From Torymus aiolomorphi (taxonomy: Eukaryota; Arthropoda; Insecta; Hymenoptera; Torymidae): 64,000 bases of DNA. The stretch spans positions 45,923,511 through 45,987,510 of the forward strand of contig CM070873.1 of assembly GCA_036365515.1 (NCBI GenBank), written 5' to 3'. A program made the translations under genes and the position numbers. The notes below the pieces were generated by a model. The model had not been told where the DNA came from and searched no databases. It saw only the letters and a list, made by a program, of their open reading frames with translations. Shown in pieces: positions 15,884-27,330 of the stretch; the stretch's first letter is position 1, and every line of letters begins with the position of its first letter.

Positions 15884-16660
15884 GTGCCGCATGATCGCTT
15901 TGCTAATCTAGATATCGAGTTTCTATTTGATCAAGCTCGTCAGAAATGCGCATTGAGTCCAAGTCCGGGGCGTGTGGGTGAGCAGCGAGTCTCAGCCATC
16001 GTAAATAAGCAGAATTCAAAACACTCGAATCCGGCGATTCAGCGCTCACACGGCGGGCAAAAGCGCATTCAAAGGAAAGCGAGCACTCGCGCGAGTTTCA
16101 GCAACGAAATATGCTTTCGGGTCGATCGTTTCCTCTCCGTCTTGTAATTTTAATGACGACGTTGGCCTCGATACGCGTCTGCGAAAAGACTGGCTACGCA
16201 AAAGCAGGTCGACTTGTTTCTCTCTTTCCCTCCTTCTCCCCCTTCGCATGTGTGCATATATGTATGTATATGCGAGCTTTTTTTCTTCCTTCCTTCCTTC
16301 CTTCCTTCCTTTTCTCTCTCCCATCGACGTGACTTGGTCAAACCTTTCCGGCCGTCTTTCCGTGAGCGAACGCGCAGCCTGCGCTCTACACGAGGACCGC
16401 AAAATTTTAATTAGCGCACGTGCTCTCTCGCGAACTCGCGAAAACTCGATTAGCTTCGGGGGAGCTAATTGATTGCGCGTTTGGGCGGAGAACGAACCCT
16501 CTCCCGAGCGTTGCTATCAGAGTTCGGGCAGAGTCTGGAAAGAAATAGCGTGGGGAAGGCGGTACGTGGTAAAGCGAACAGTGAATTTAAGGATTAACGC
16601 TCTACGTGTATTTACGAAAAGCGAGGAAAGATGCTGTGAGCGGAATCGTTCGTGCGCCTT
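15884..16660. other. CpG-rich block, 0.78 kb
   Basis: Contains the CTTC repeat and TCGCGAACTCGCGA-type palindromes near 16427. Open on several frames because of composition; no exon is supported. Confidence 0.35.
16285..16310. repeat. (CTTC)n tetranucleotide repeat
   Basis: About six units of CTTC inside a CpG-rich block. Confidence 0.93.
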
Positions 16661-16900
16661 ATATTTCACGTTTCTACAGTATTGGTACAATATTGTTCTA
16701 TGGTATTTGCCAGATTACAACAACTGTGAGAGTTGCTCGATCTGGCGAGTCTCATCGAATAATATCGTCTCAATATTCAGTGAATATTCTGTTTTGAGTG
16801 CTACGTATTACACTTCTTATTAAAGATAAATTAAATTGACATACGAAATTTACAAAGAAAAATGTGAATACATTGAAAAGATACAAACAACTAAAGATCT

Positions 16901-16996
16901 GCATAGCCCATTTCAATGTATGAATAGCACGGTCGGCCCTAAGGCATTTCTACATTGGATAACTTGCCTTCGGAGCGCTCCCGCGCTCCTTGATAT
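16901..16996 (+). repeat. Dispersed ~100-bp repeat, copy 1, with GGAGCGC hairpin
   Basis: Shares GCATA(G)CCCATTTCAA, a CGGTCG.CCCT segment, TTTCTACATTGGA and CTTGCCTTCGGAGCGCTCCC with 51503-51599. Both end in a 7-pair hairpin, GGAGCGC-TCCC-GCGCTCC, followed by TTGAT. It may be the 3' end of a SINE or other transposon. Confidence 0.7.
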
Positions 16997-18180
16997 TCGT
17001 TATTTTGACTTGTGTGTGACAATATAAATGACAATAAATTATTGCCCCTTTAATTGAAAAATCCATTTTAATTACTTGAATAAATTTTAATGAGTTTCAG
17101 TAAAATTCACTTTAATATATACCACAAGTCGTGGTAATTTTTCAAGGCTTCATTTTTATGTTATTTTCTCATAACTGCACCATTTGGCGGCATCGTAATA
17201 CGAAACTTTTCGCGCGGTGATAGCTTCAAAAAACTAATTAGTTTCTTGTTAAAGCGATTATACGCCGTAAAAGTTTCAAGTCTTTCCCCGTGAGGTTCCA
17301 ACTCGTTATACTAAGAATATAGAATGGCGATTTTCCATTGTTAGCGCTCTCCCTTCTGCATGTGAACAAAATTTTCGGCTTCTTGTGGATACTTCACGCT
17401 AACATTGAGAATTTTCAAGCTAAAGTTTAGACAAAGTGTTAGATGCTGAATTAAAAGTACAATTTGAACAAAAGCATTCACGAGAATGTTGGTTTAATTT
17501 CAAAAGCTGCAGTTACTGTAGTTATTGTTAATCCCTTCCTCGCGATATTAGAAATCAATAGAAACACTGCCTACATGGGACAAAAATAGCTTCTTCAAAT
17601 TGATTGTGCGCGATTGTGTGCACGTTGATAGAAAGTCATTCACACTTATCAAAAATAACTGCAGTTCAATAGAGACATCAATATCGAGATACGAGCTCTT
17701 ATATAATATATATATAATAAATATAATAAAAATAAAGTTGCATGATAACAATAGCTATTTTCAAAATCTAAGTATGCACCAATCAGGCCAGTGCAAGGTG
17801 ACCCGTTAAGAAAAGGTTTTAAGGTACAGTTTGCGTGTTTTCACGGTAATAGACGATCAAATTTAGAATATTATCTATACATTAGATCATTGCCATTCAT
17901 CGTGAAAACACATTCCTAATAATATCCATGACTGTGTCACAGTATCCTGCACAATGTTTTAAACTATTTATACATATATTTATCAAGATTAGGCGAAATT
18001 CACTTCTATAAACCAGTAATAAATAAGAATTTGAAACATTTCAAACAGATCGATTCTAGTTTGATCGCAGATCCCTAAATAATGAAAAACAATCTTGTGT
18101 ATGCACATAAAAATTGTATACACAATACCCAACGTATACACGGCGCTAATAAATCATTTCGCTATATTTATCCCCTTGCA
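16997..18180. other. AT-rich DNA, no gene seen
   Basis: Includes the stem-loop at 17835-17911. Nothing else stands out. Confidence 0.4.
17835..17911 (+). other. 77-nt stem-loop with perfect 11-bp base
   Basis: GTGTTTTCACG and CGTGAAAACAC form a perfect terminal stem. A second, partial stem (GATC...GATC with flanking matches) lies inside, around an AT-rich loop. The size is in the range of microRNA precursors, but the inner pairing is irregular and a small transposon remnant explains it equally well. Confidence 0.3.
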
Positions 18181-19040
18181 TCTAGAACGCAGGCTAACGG
18201 ATTTTGAACGAGGAAGAAAGACCGAGCGTAGTCGTGTTTTAAAATACCGGGCGCGTCCCACTTTGATAAATATTTATGCAATCTATCTCATGGCGAAGTA
18301 GTTAGCATTATTATTTTTCACGGAATGGATAGTCAATAGATCGTCGACGTTAATCTCCCGATCGGGGGGCGCACACATCCGGGCCCTGGGCTCGCTCTCT
18401 CCCTCTCCCTCTCGCAGCCGTCGACATCTGGGTCAAGAACGCGCGCGCGCGGGGCGGCATGTGCACATAGCCGGCCTTCGCGCCAGGCTTTGACTCGCCG
18501 CCCGTCGTGGCATAACGGAATTCGCGAAAGCCTCGTATAGTGATGACGAGGCGTGGCTGATTATCTGCGAGAATTTTTCTTCTCCCTTCGCTCTGGCGCC
18601 CGGCCGGCGAGGCGCGCCGATCCAGGAGATAGAAGAGGAGAGAGAGAGAGGGAGTTTTATGGGGAAACTTCGGAGCGCGGAGGGCGATTTACGAGCGGGG
18701 TGAATGATAAGGAGTCATAACCGGGGAATTATAACTCTTGAATGGATTTTTAAGTTCGATCCGGACATTGCCGTCGTTGTCGATGTTACACGATCGTGCA
18801 TTGGGACGCGGTTGGCGGTGCGCATGCTGACGATTTATGGGGACGCTCATTCGTTAAACACGCCGCTCGGGGGGAGCAGCGGCCCGATCGCGCTGAGTTA
18901 CTATAGCCCCGCGGAGGCTTTACATTCGATAAATTTATAAGGACCTTTTCAGCTTCGGCTTTCTTACGCAGAGGTACTGCACTAGCGCTCGATGACGCAT
19001 GTTGTGGACCGTATTGATATGTCGCGCGTTGTAAGGAATT
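18180..19040. other. CpG-rich block, 0.86 kb
   Basis: One of the richest blocks (GCGCGCGCGCGGGGCGGC near 18441), with a CTCTCCCTCTCC tract and GAGAGAGAG. No exon with paired splice signals was found. Confidence 0.4.
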
Positions 19041-19261
19041 GCCTTTGAATTTCATACGATTCGAGCTGTATTTTTGATTCGAGTTATTTTATGCAAGTTT
19101 TATATGGTTAAATGTTATTGATTTTTTTATTAATATTGTAATTATTCTTTATAGTAGTGGTTTGGTGTAATTTACATCGGTGCGATTATAATATTATATT
19201 AAGCGCTGATAGTAGAGAATTAATGTAATTAAAAATTAGGAAACAAACTAATTTGCTCTGT

Positions 19262-19827
19262 CCCTGGTGGAAATTGATTCCATTATTTACCTAATAAATA
19301 GCTAGTTTCCCCAATAATCGTCAAAAACTAGACACTTTTCTTGGCCATCGCTATCCATCGATGAAACGATTTTTCCAATCATATTCGCTATTTAATAGAC
19401 AGAATAATAGTTTTTTCACAAATTTACATTAGCTTATTTATGAGTATTTAAAAGATATTAAAGTTGACCACTTTTTTTAGTTAGGAAATGGCTAATAAGA
19501 GGTTTGCTATTATGGCGAGGAGTGAGAGAGACATAATCAAACGGAAAATCATTGTTTTCGTTTGTATCCCCTGAAACAGTATTATTAAATACCAATAACT
19601 CGTGTTTACTTTTTGGTTATAGCTATCTTTTTTTAATATTTGGTTTTAAATACATGATCAGATTACAGAGAAAATTTAGTACAAATATTTTAAGTTTGTG
19701 TTATCTTCATTAAATACAGAATATGACCGAAAAAATCGTTTCATTACTACCCAGAAACTAGCTATTTTTTATACTAGCTATTTATTATTTTCCTGGATAT
19801 TTCCGATAGAGACAATTTCTACCAGGG
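19262..19827. mobile_element. Probable nonautonomous DNA element with CCCTGGTRGAAATTG ends
   Basis: CCCTGGTGGAAATTG at the left is mirrored by CAATTTCTACCAGGG at the right. A second inner pair (AATAAATAGCTAG near each end) supports subterminal inverted repeats. No clear target duplication and no coding frame. A related-looking phrase (CCAGTAGAAATTTTCCCC) occurs alone near 20279, possibly an end of another copy. Confidence 0.5.
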
Positions 19828-20319
19828 GTAGTTGTATAATATTCGTGTAGTTTGCGGTTCCCGAGTGATTTATCGATTTTTATTGCTATACTTACTGAGT
19901 TACCGAAAATCAATTACTCCTATATTATCAATTAACTTCGTGGTCATTTGTGATTTTATTTGCTGATAGCAATGTAGCGTTAGATAACAGAATACATATA
20001 CTTTTATTGAATATCTGAAATACAATCTTAAAAAACAATAATTTCTACTCTAATAATGAAGAACGATACTTTTGTAGTGAAAGAATATGTTTTTTTAAAT
20101 AAAATTACTCGCTATATTGCTATCAAAAAATTTTTTAAAATTCAATTATGTATTTAAGTAATCATTAAAACAAAGAATCTGCCTTAGCACAAATAGCGAA
20201 TAATTTTCAAAAATACAATAGCAACGTACCATGCGAGGTCTTAATTAAGTGAGACTTTTCCAGTGCTACAAACCTCCCCAGTAGAAATTTTCCCCAATGG
20301 AAAAGTGAGCCACCCAAGG

Positions 20320-22681
20320 CTCTTCTATCCGTAAGGGGCCGTTTCGGTTACGAGCAAAAGGTGGAGCCGGGCTGTTTATTAGTAGCTTCTGCACCTCCGA
20401 TTTACGACGTGAAATATACGTGCACAGCTCGAACGTACCGCGTCGCCGGGCTGAAAAATTACCCGGCTGCGCGGGCGCGAACGTGATGACGGACCCGGGG
20501 CGTAAAAAGAAGGACGCGCGAGCGCGCTAATTTGAAGGGGAAGCCGCCGTCGCCGCCGGCGAACGCGACACACGTATGTATCGGTGTGATAAAGCTGCAG
20601 GAACGCGGTATTTACGGGCGTTGGGCTTTAGCGTTGAGGATGTAGTGCTTGAATTTCGGCGAGAGTTGGAAAGAGTATAGGGGAGGAAAATTTAGGAAGG
20701 TCGTTAGATAGTTTTCAAGTTGTAAAATAATATATCGATGGTACGTAATATAATGATTGTCGTACTTGACATCCTCCGCACATTCATTCCATTGTTTGGA
20801 ATATACCAACTTTTGATGTGAAAGCGTATAGTGAATGTTTGCTACAGATTCTCGATCACTTTAAAATTTTGAAATACAGCAGTAAATTTACTAAAACTTT
20901 TATTTCTTTGATTGATTGTAACCCATTCAACGCTAATTCCAATTCATTTATAAATTGACTAGTTTACTCGACTAACTATATAGAATTTTGTATTGTTATT
21001 CAACCATTAACGTTTATTTAGTTTTAATTCTCCGACTAAGTTATTATTAAAAAATTTCTATTTTAAAATATATTGGAAATACAATAATAATAATTAAGTT
21101 AATAAACATTAGTTATAATAAATAAACTTATTACAAAAGAATATTCTCAGATAGATAATTTGATTTGAATACTCATACTTCTACATAAATAGCACTTATT
21201 TATACTATTGAATTTTAAATTATTTAAATAAAAAATATCCATTTAACTTTACTTTTTGCTAACGCACATAATTTCTTTTCCTAATATATCACTCTCTCTC
21301 TATTTATAGCCAATTAAATTTTCAATTCTATTAAACGAATTTCCATTCCCTCTAACATTCCCGCCCATAAACGGCACATCGAGCAGAAAACAATGAGTCC
21401 AAGGGAAGAATTCGACCGGATCACGAGATATCCTCTCGTGAGGCGAGAAAAAGTCCCACGTCTCGTTCATCGCAGTCAATCACGCGAACTCGAAGAGGCA
21501 CGCGTCTGCCCCGACAAATTAAAGAGCTCAGGAGAGATCAAACCGACGGCGTCGCACCCACCCGCCTTACTAGCGTCGCGCTCGATAGAGAGAGCGAATC
21601 ACAGGATTCCAGGGGATTGGTAAAGCGAAAGACTATACCCGTCCCGACGTACTCGAGGCAGAGAGAGAATAAAAGTGCCTCTGCCGCCGCTGCCAGGCGA
21701 AATAACGGGTTCACGCGCCACGCGCGAAGACGCGAGGCCGATGCTCGTAATAAGATAAGACACGTACGAAAATATTGCGTCGAACCCTTTCTTCCCGCCT
21801 CGTTCTTTTTCACCCGCCGAGAATGAAATTCAAAGTGTTCTACGAGTCGCAAGGGAAGGTGGAGTTCTCTCCCGGAAATTGTATCTCTTTCGTGCTCGCT
21901 ATACTTTCCTCGAGACTTTTTCTCCTCGAAATCAATTCCGAACTTTAAATGCTTATACTGTTTTGAGGCTGTCGCAGTTCGGGGTAAAGGAAACGAGTTG
22001 TCGGCAAGTTGCTAGAGCTTTTTCACGGAAAATATCTGGCACGAAAATATTGTTGCGGAGCGCTGTTTTTATCGGCGCCTATGTGTGTGGATTCGAGTTT
22101 GCAAGAAAAACGTAAACGCTTTCTTCTCTTTTTGCGACAAAATATTTTTAGGAGTGATCGTGCTTGTAAAAAGTAGATTGAATTCTGAATTTGTACTTTA
22201 GATTACTGGTAGTAATCGTTTATTATCTTTTATTATATTTATATAAACTTTTATTATTATCCATCTCAAAACTTGAATTTTAATAAATAGTAAAAATATG
22301 TGTAAATTAAAGATGTTTGCTTAAAAAATGAACATCTTCTTGTACGAACATTTCATCATGTTTACTGTAAAGTTTTACCTAGAAAATATAACGTCTTACT
22401 CGAATCGGAAATTTCTTTTATTCCAAATAAAAAAGAAAATACAAACGTCAAGAATATTAAAAATTATATTGAGAATAATAAAGTTTTTCTTTTATACGAA
22501 GCAATTTCAACGGCTTCTTTTGCCACTCCACCCACCAGATACAACTTTAAAATATTCAAAATAGTACAATTCAGAAGAAAAAACTTTATTTCTTCGAGCA
22601 ATATTGTCCGCCAGAAGGCTCCTCCAAGAATAGCACAAATCTTTACGCGTTCAATATTCATCTCATCGACGGTAAACATCG
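20320..22681. other. CpG-rich blocks (20320-20680, 21360-22130) separated by AT-rich DNA
   Basis: 21393-21623 and 21538-21852 are open in overlapping frames on opposite strands, typical of CG-rich non-coding DNA. Nothing recognisable. Confidence 0.4.
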
Positions 22682-22881
22682 ACCCCTCGACCCTTTATAC
22701 CTTATCCCGCAGCGTCGCGCGGCTACTTACGCGCGAGAGCCGTAAAAAGAGGGTCAAAGATCCTCTTCTCTATTCCCGCCTTCTTCCTCTCTGCCACTTG
22801 AGTAGCAGCAGCCGCCGGGCGAAAAGAAGCAACACCGCGCGAAACAAAGCTCGCTCGCTCGGTGCGCGATGGGCCACTCAC

Positions 22882-22983
22882 CTTGATGACCGTGTAAGCC
22901 CGGCTCTCAGCCATGTTGGACATCCTCCTGTGCCGCTGCTCCTCGGCCCCGAAAGCCCCGCGGCGGCGCCTCGGCGCGTTCTC
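22882..22983 (-). CDS. Candidate 34-codon internal exon of an unidentified gene
   Basis: A CpG-rich block contains, on the minus strand, a strong acceptor (CGTCTGTTTCAG), a 102-base open segment and a strong donor (AAG|GTGAGTGG). The translation is 34 codons, phase 0 to phase 0. It begins ENAPRRRRGAFGAEEQ, continues with a basic stretch, then an in-frame methionine pair (RRMSNMAE) and SRAYTVIK before the donor. I do not recognise the protein. The in-frame ATG with a basic, disordered lead could make this either an internal exon or a first coding exon with an alternative promoter. It is phase-compatible with the M13 exon 10 kb away on the same strand, but its sequence does not resemble the next part of an M13 protein, so I do not join them. 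Confidence 0.45.
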
Positions 22984-25116
22984 CTGAAACAGACGATGGC
23001 GACAATCCAATTGAGCGAGGCTGGCATACATACACACACATATGAGCGCGAAATAAAGAAGAAGCTTATATATGACGCAACGCGCGAGAAAGCTTCCGCC
23101 GCTCGATTTGGCAAACGAGTATCAGCGCTTGCGTAACTCGCACGCGCGCGCGCGCCAGTGTTCGACAGTTTAAAGAGCAAGGAGCTGAGAGGGAAACCCT
23201 TTTCGGTAGACGTACTTCGAAACGAGTGTCTCTCGCGCTTGTGTAGAGGCAGCAAGCCTTTACTTATGCAAATTAGCCGCTGTCGCGCTTAAACGTCGCG
23301 TAGTAGGGGTAAGAAGAAGAAGAAGCACGTGAATTCGCGCCTCGGGACACTTCCGGGTTACGTAAGTGGAAAGAGGCACGAGAGTGGGTAGTCGATTGCG
23401 CGGGAAAATTGGAATGGGAAATGATTAGGGGAAATAATGTGGCGCTCGCGTGGCGGTAATTGGGAAGTATATCGAGCCGTTTGGGTATATGTATCGTTTG
23501 CTCGAGCGAGCAGAGTCGTAAGTTAAGAGATCTGATTGCAAGGCAAAAGTGATTTTCTCTTTTTGTTCTTGTTGTATAATTATTATACGTAACATGCATT
23601 TAACTACTGCTATAACTATTCATGAGTTCATGCGTATATTGTAATTGTGAATAAATAAACATATATAGCGAATATTATGCGCACTTTTTTCATTGGGATG
23701 AATTTTGCATTTGATGCCTCTTCTTCCTTTCGCATTTCCTGAGATATTACATCTCGAATATCGAGATAAAAAATGACGTGCTGTCTGTACATATTTATGA
23801 GATGCATATGACTGCTGCATTGTCAAGGTTTTCCTACATGCATCAATGTTTGATAAAGTAAATAAGATTTTAATGTCGTATTCGCTTTTGAAATTTTGCA
23901 TAATAATAATAAATAAATCGTATACTATTTACATACGATAACGCTGCAGTTGATAATAATTACTTATTTATTAAATTATAATTTTAAGTTGCGACTACAG
24001 GTGGCAACTCGATATTTCACGTAAGTAGTAAAAACGGCTTTAGTCAGACGCATTAACTTTATGGAGATTTCTTTTTATTTTGAATCAATGTTTGCCGTAT
24101 CACACTATTTTCCTCTAATAAACAATTATATTACTACTTGTGAAAAAGTAGAAGTGAAAAAACATATTTTGCATCTGTATTACCAAGTCACTTTCACTAA
24201 TGCATGTTGTTATCTCGTTACAAAGCGAAAACCCATTTCAGCATTAATTGACATAGGTGCAAATCACTTTTTTGTCCAGCAATCTATTTCATCGCTAACG
24301 AATGCGTAGTACGGCTTTTCTTGCACTGCTTGGCGATAATCCAGTTTCATCTTCAAAAATCCATTTGCTTCTTCGGATAGAAAGAAATTCATTTCTCAAA
24401 CGCTCTTTGCATCTCTTTGTCCGCTAGATTAAACTTATCAAAGACGACAGCGGCGACATTAGGAACGATCACCCGACTCTGACCTTGACGCGGTTTGAGT
24501 ATACGTATTCGTTTTTTACTGTTACGTACAGTATATATATATTACTTTTTAATTATTTTCCACATTTCATTTTATGCACAATACATAGTTACCAACAAAT
24601 GATTGTTTGACACAGTTTTAATCATGAATACTGTCAGACTACAAAATCTTTTTTTTTGTTAAAAAACTATCAATAAAAGATTTAAAATTATTTAATAAAA
24701 TATTTTTATTATCTTTTTGGAATTATAATTTATGTTTCAATGCATTTTCGGTCATATTTTTCCCGAACGATTTAATAAATGAAACCGGATTCGCAACATA
24801 AGTGGTAAAGCCAATAACACACCACAGTTGAAAGAATTGAAACGGAAAAGCGGGAACAAGCATTTAAAAAGAGAAAAAAGCAGGTGTAAGTGAGAAAATG
24901 AAGAAATCGAAGGGCATCCAGAAGTGCTAACAGAAAAGAAGAAGAGCGAAAAATCATTCGGAAGCATGCGAGCGAGGAAGAAAGAGAGACGTTGTAAAGA
25001 AAGGAGAAGGTCACTGCTTTAAAAATTAGAGGGATTCGCATAAGGAATATCGTGTAACACGCGCAAGCGGCTTTTTGGCGACAGGCCAACAACGAACTGA
25101 TACGCTTCTCTCTTCT

Positions 25117-25156
<40 letters not shown>

Positions 25157-26460
25157 TCTCTTGCTCTTTCCTTTCCTATAGTTTTTTGCGCACCACAGTC
25201 TTAATGTCCGTGTAACGCTGCACCAATTCCCTTTTCGCAGCGCGCGCGTTTTCACTGCTGGCACGCTGCGCTTTCTAAATTCTCTGTGCTCTCAAATATT
25301 TCAGCCTTGAATGAATTTTCGTTCGTTTTTCTTTCTTTCTTGCTTTCTCATAGTTTCTCTGGATGTTTAGATAAAGTGAACGTTTCGAAGCTTTATCACA
25401 CATCTTTTTTTTGTATATAATTGAATTTTTGATTTATCATTTCAATTTTAAGAAAGATTTAAAATGAGGCGAAAATCGTTAGCACGCCGGACTAAAACCG
25501 TTGTTTTCTACTTTAAATAATCCTTTTTCAGCGCAAAGTTGTATCCTATTATGATAAACGTGTATGTACGTAGTTAGAGAGAAGTTCAAAGAGTAACTGA
25601 TAATATTACCTTCAATGGCTATAGTTAGCAAAAACTAATTAATTTTCGAATTGTTGCTTTATTATCACTAACTTTTCATCGGTTTTCTTGTGATTACCAT
25701 TCATTCAAAATACAGGGCCAAGTAATACGATTGATTTATAATGAAATCAAAACAAACTTACGATTAATATTAGGATAAACATCAAAACTCTATAACATAA
25801 GTAATAATTATGTGAAGAAAAATTCTATTATGTTTTATGTAATCGAGCAACTCGTTTAAATTTATTATTTGAATTGAAAATTGAAATATTGCTTATTACC
25901 TTTTATGTACTTGTATTATATTACCATAGTCGTATTAATTACTCAGACATTCGTTAAATTCAAATTAATTTGTATTTAATGCGACGTGAGTGCTATTCAT
26001 TATCGACGATTGCAAGGACCTATGAAAAAAAGATAACGACTTTTTCAACCGGATCCTGAGATAACGACTTCTTACGCGGAAGCGACTATATGTTGTAGAT
26101 CAGTATCAAATCTACAACGTGTCAAAAAGATTTTTCCTCAAAATTTAACATTGAATGAGAAATACGCATTCGATCGATCTTTTTCTCTTTTATTCATGCG
26201 CCGCTGCTGAACTTTTCATGCGTCTAGATCTCCAGTTAAAATAACCTAAGTGCTCCAGCTAACCCGAGGTAGAATGGCTGTTGCGTTTGGCAGAATCTAT
26301 TCTAGTGTTGTTATTGTCTAAGGTCACCTGATCAGTCTGTCTATTGTTTCTCCCGAAAAATACAACAGAAACTGCCTAAGTCTACAGCTGTTTTTTTAAG
26401 AGCACAACTTCGACAATAAATTGCCACACGCCAGATTCATTCAAACGTAACTATTTTTTT
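22984..26460. other. CpG-rich to 23560, then AT-rich; no further gene seen
   Basis: GCGCGCGCGCGCC near 23141 and an AAGAAGAAGAAG run near 23312. After 23560 only AT-rich DNA and the CT microsatellite. Confidence 0.4.
25115..25153. repeat. (CT)n microsatellite
   Basis: About 39 bases of CT/TC repeats. Confidence 0.95.
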
Positions 26461-27330
26461 CGTTTTTCAGTGCATTCACGAGTTAATGCATGATCAACCA
26501 CACGCGTACACATGAATGCGCGCGCTCGCAACTTCATTTCGCAACGAATTAGCGATCGTTAATACGGAGCTCGGCTGCCTCAGAGGCGTCGACCGCGCCG
26601 GCCTAAAGCTACACACACAGGCATCAGCGCTTATAAACACGGGCGTGGCGGCGCGGCGCCGCAAACGAACCGTAAAACAAGTGCTGGCACACTTTGCTCT
26701 ATTGCCATTACCGCGCGCTGGAGCGCGCGAATTCGCCTATGTATACGTGGACGTATACGTGTGTATCGACGGTGGCGGGGCGGGCAGGCATGGCTCCCAC
26801 CCTCTGCACCCGCGACCCAGATTTTACCCTTGGCTCGCTCGCGCTAGCACGAATATAAGAGCGAGACTTACTCTCTCTCACTTCTGAAAACTTAAACGAG
26901 CGCCGTATCTACGCGCCCGCCCATCCTTTCTCCTAGCGCTTTGTTTCTGTCCGTCGCGTGAGGGGGTGGCAAAGAGAGTGAGTGAGAGAGACGGCAGCAA
27001 TCGAATCGGCCGCCGACGGATAAGATCTATTTTCGGAGCCTCCGCGCTCCGAGCATCCGGTTCAGGGGCGGAGATTCGCGAGCGGCATTGAAAGTGCGCG
27101 GGTATATCGGGCCGCAGGATCTTCGGCGCGTTTTATTGTTTGTACACGGCGGTGGGGAACGGAGGGTGGAGAGATTGCAATTCCGATCGGGGGCCGAGAT
27201 CGTCGCCGCTGGCGCAGTTGCTGCTGCTGGCGTGTGTTGTCGCGGCTGCGCCAGTCGTTTTTTACAGCGTTATAGGCTGTTGGAGAGATGCCGTGGATGG
27301 GGCTGACTGCGGAGCTCTTGGAACTTTATC
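26460..27330. other. CpG-rich block, 0.87 kb
   Basis: Long open frames on the plus strand (26516-26887, 27088-27306) have no recognisable protein and overlap others, so I treat them as compositional. GAGTGAGTGAGAGAGA near 26977. Confidence 0.4.
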
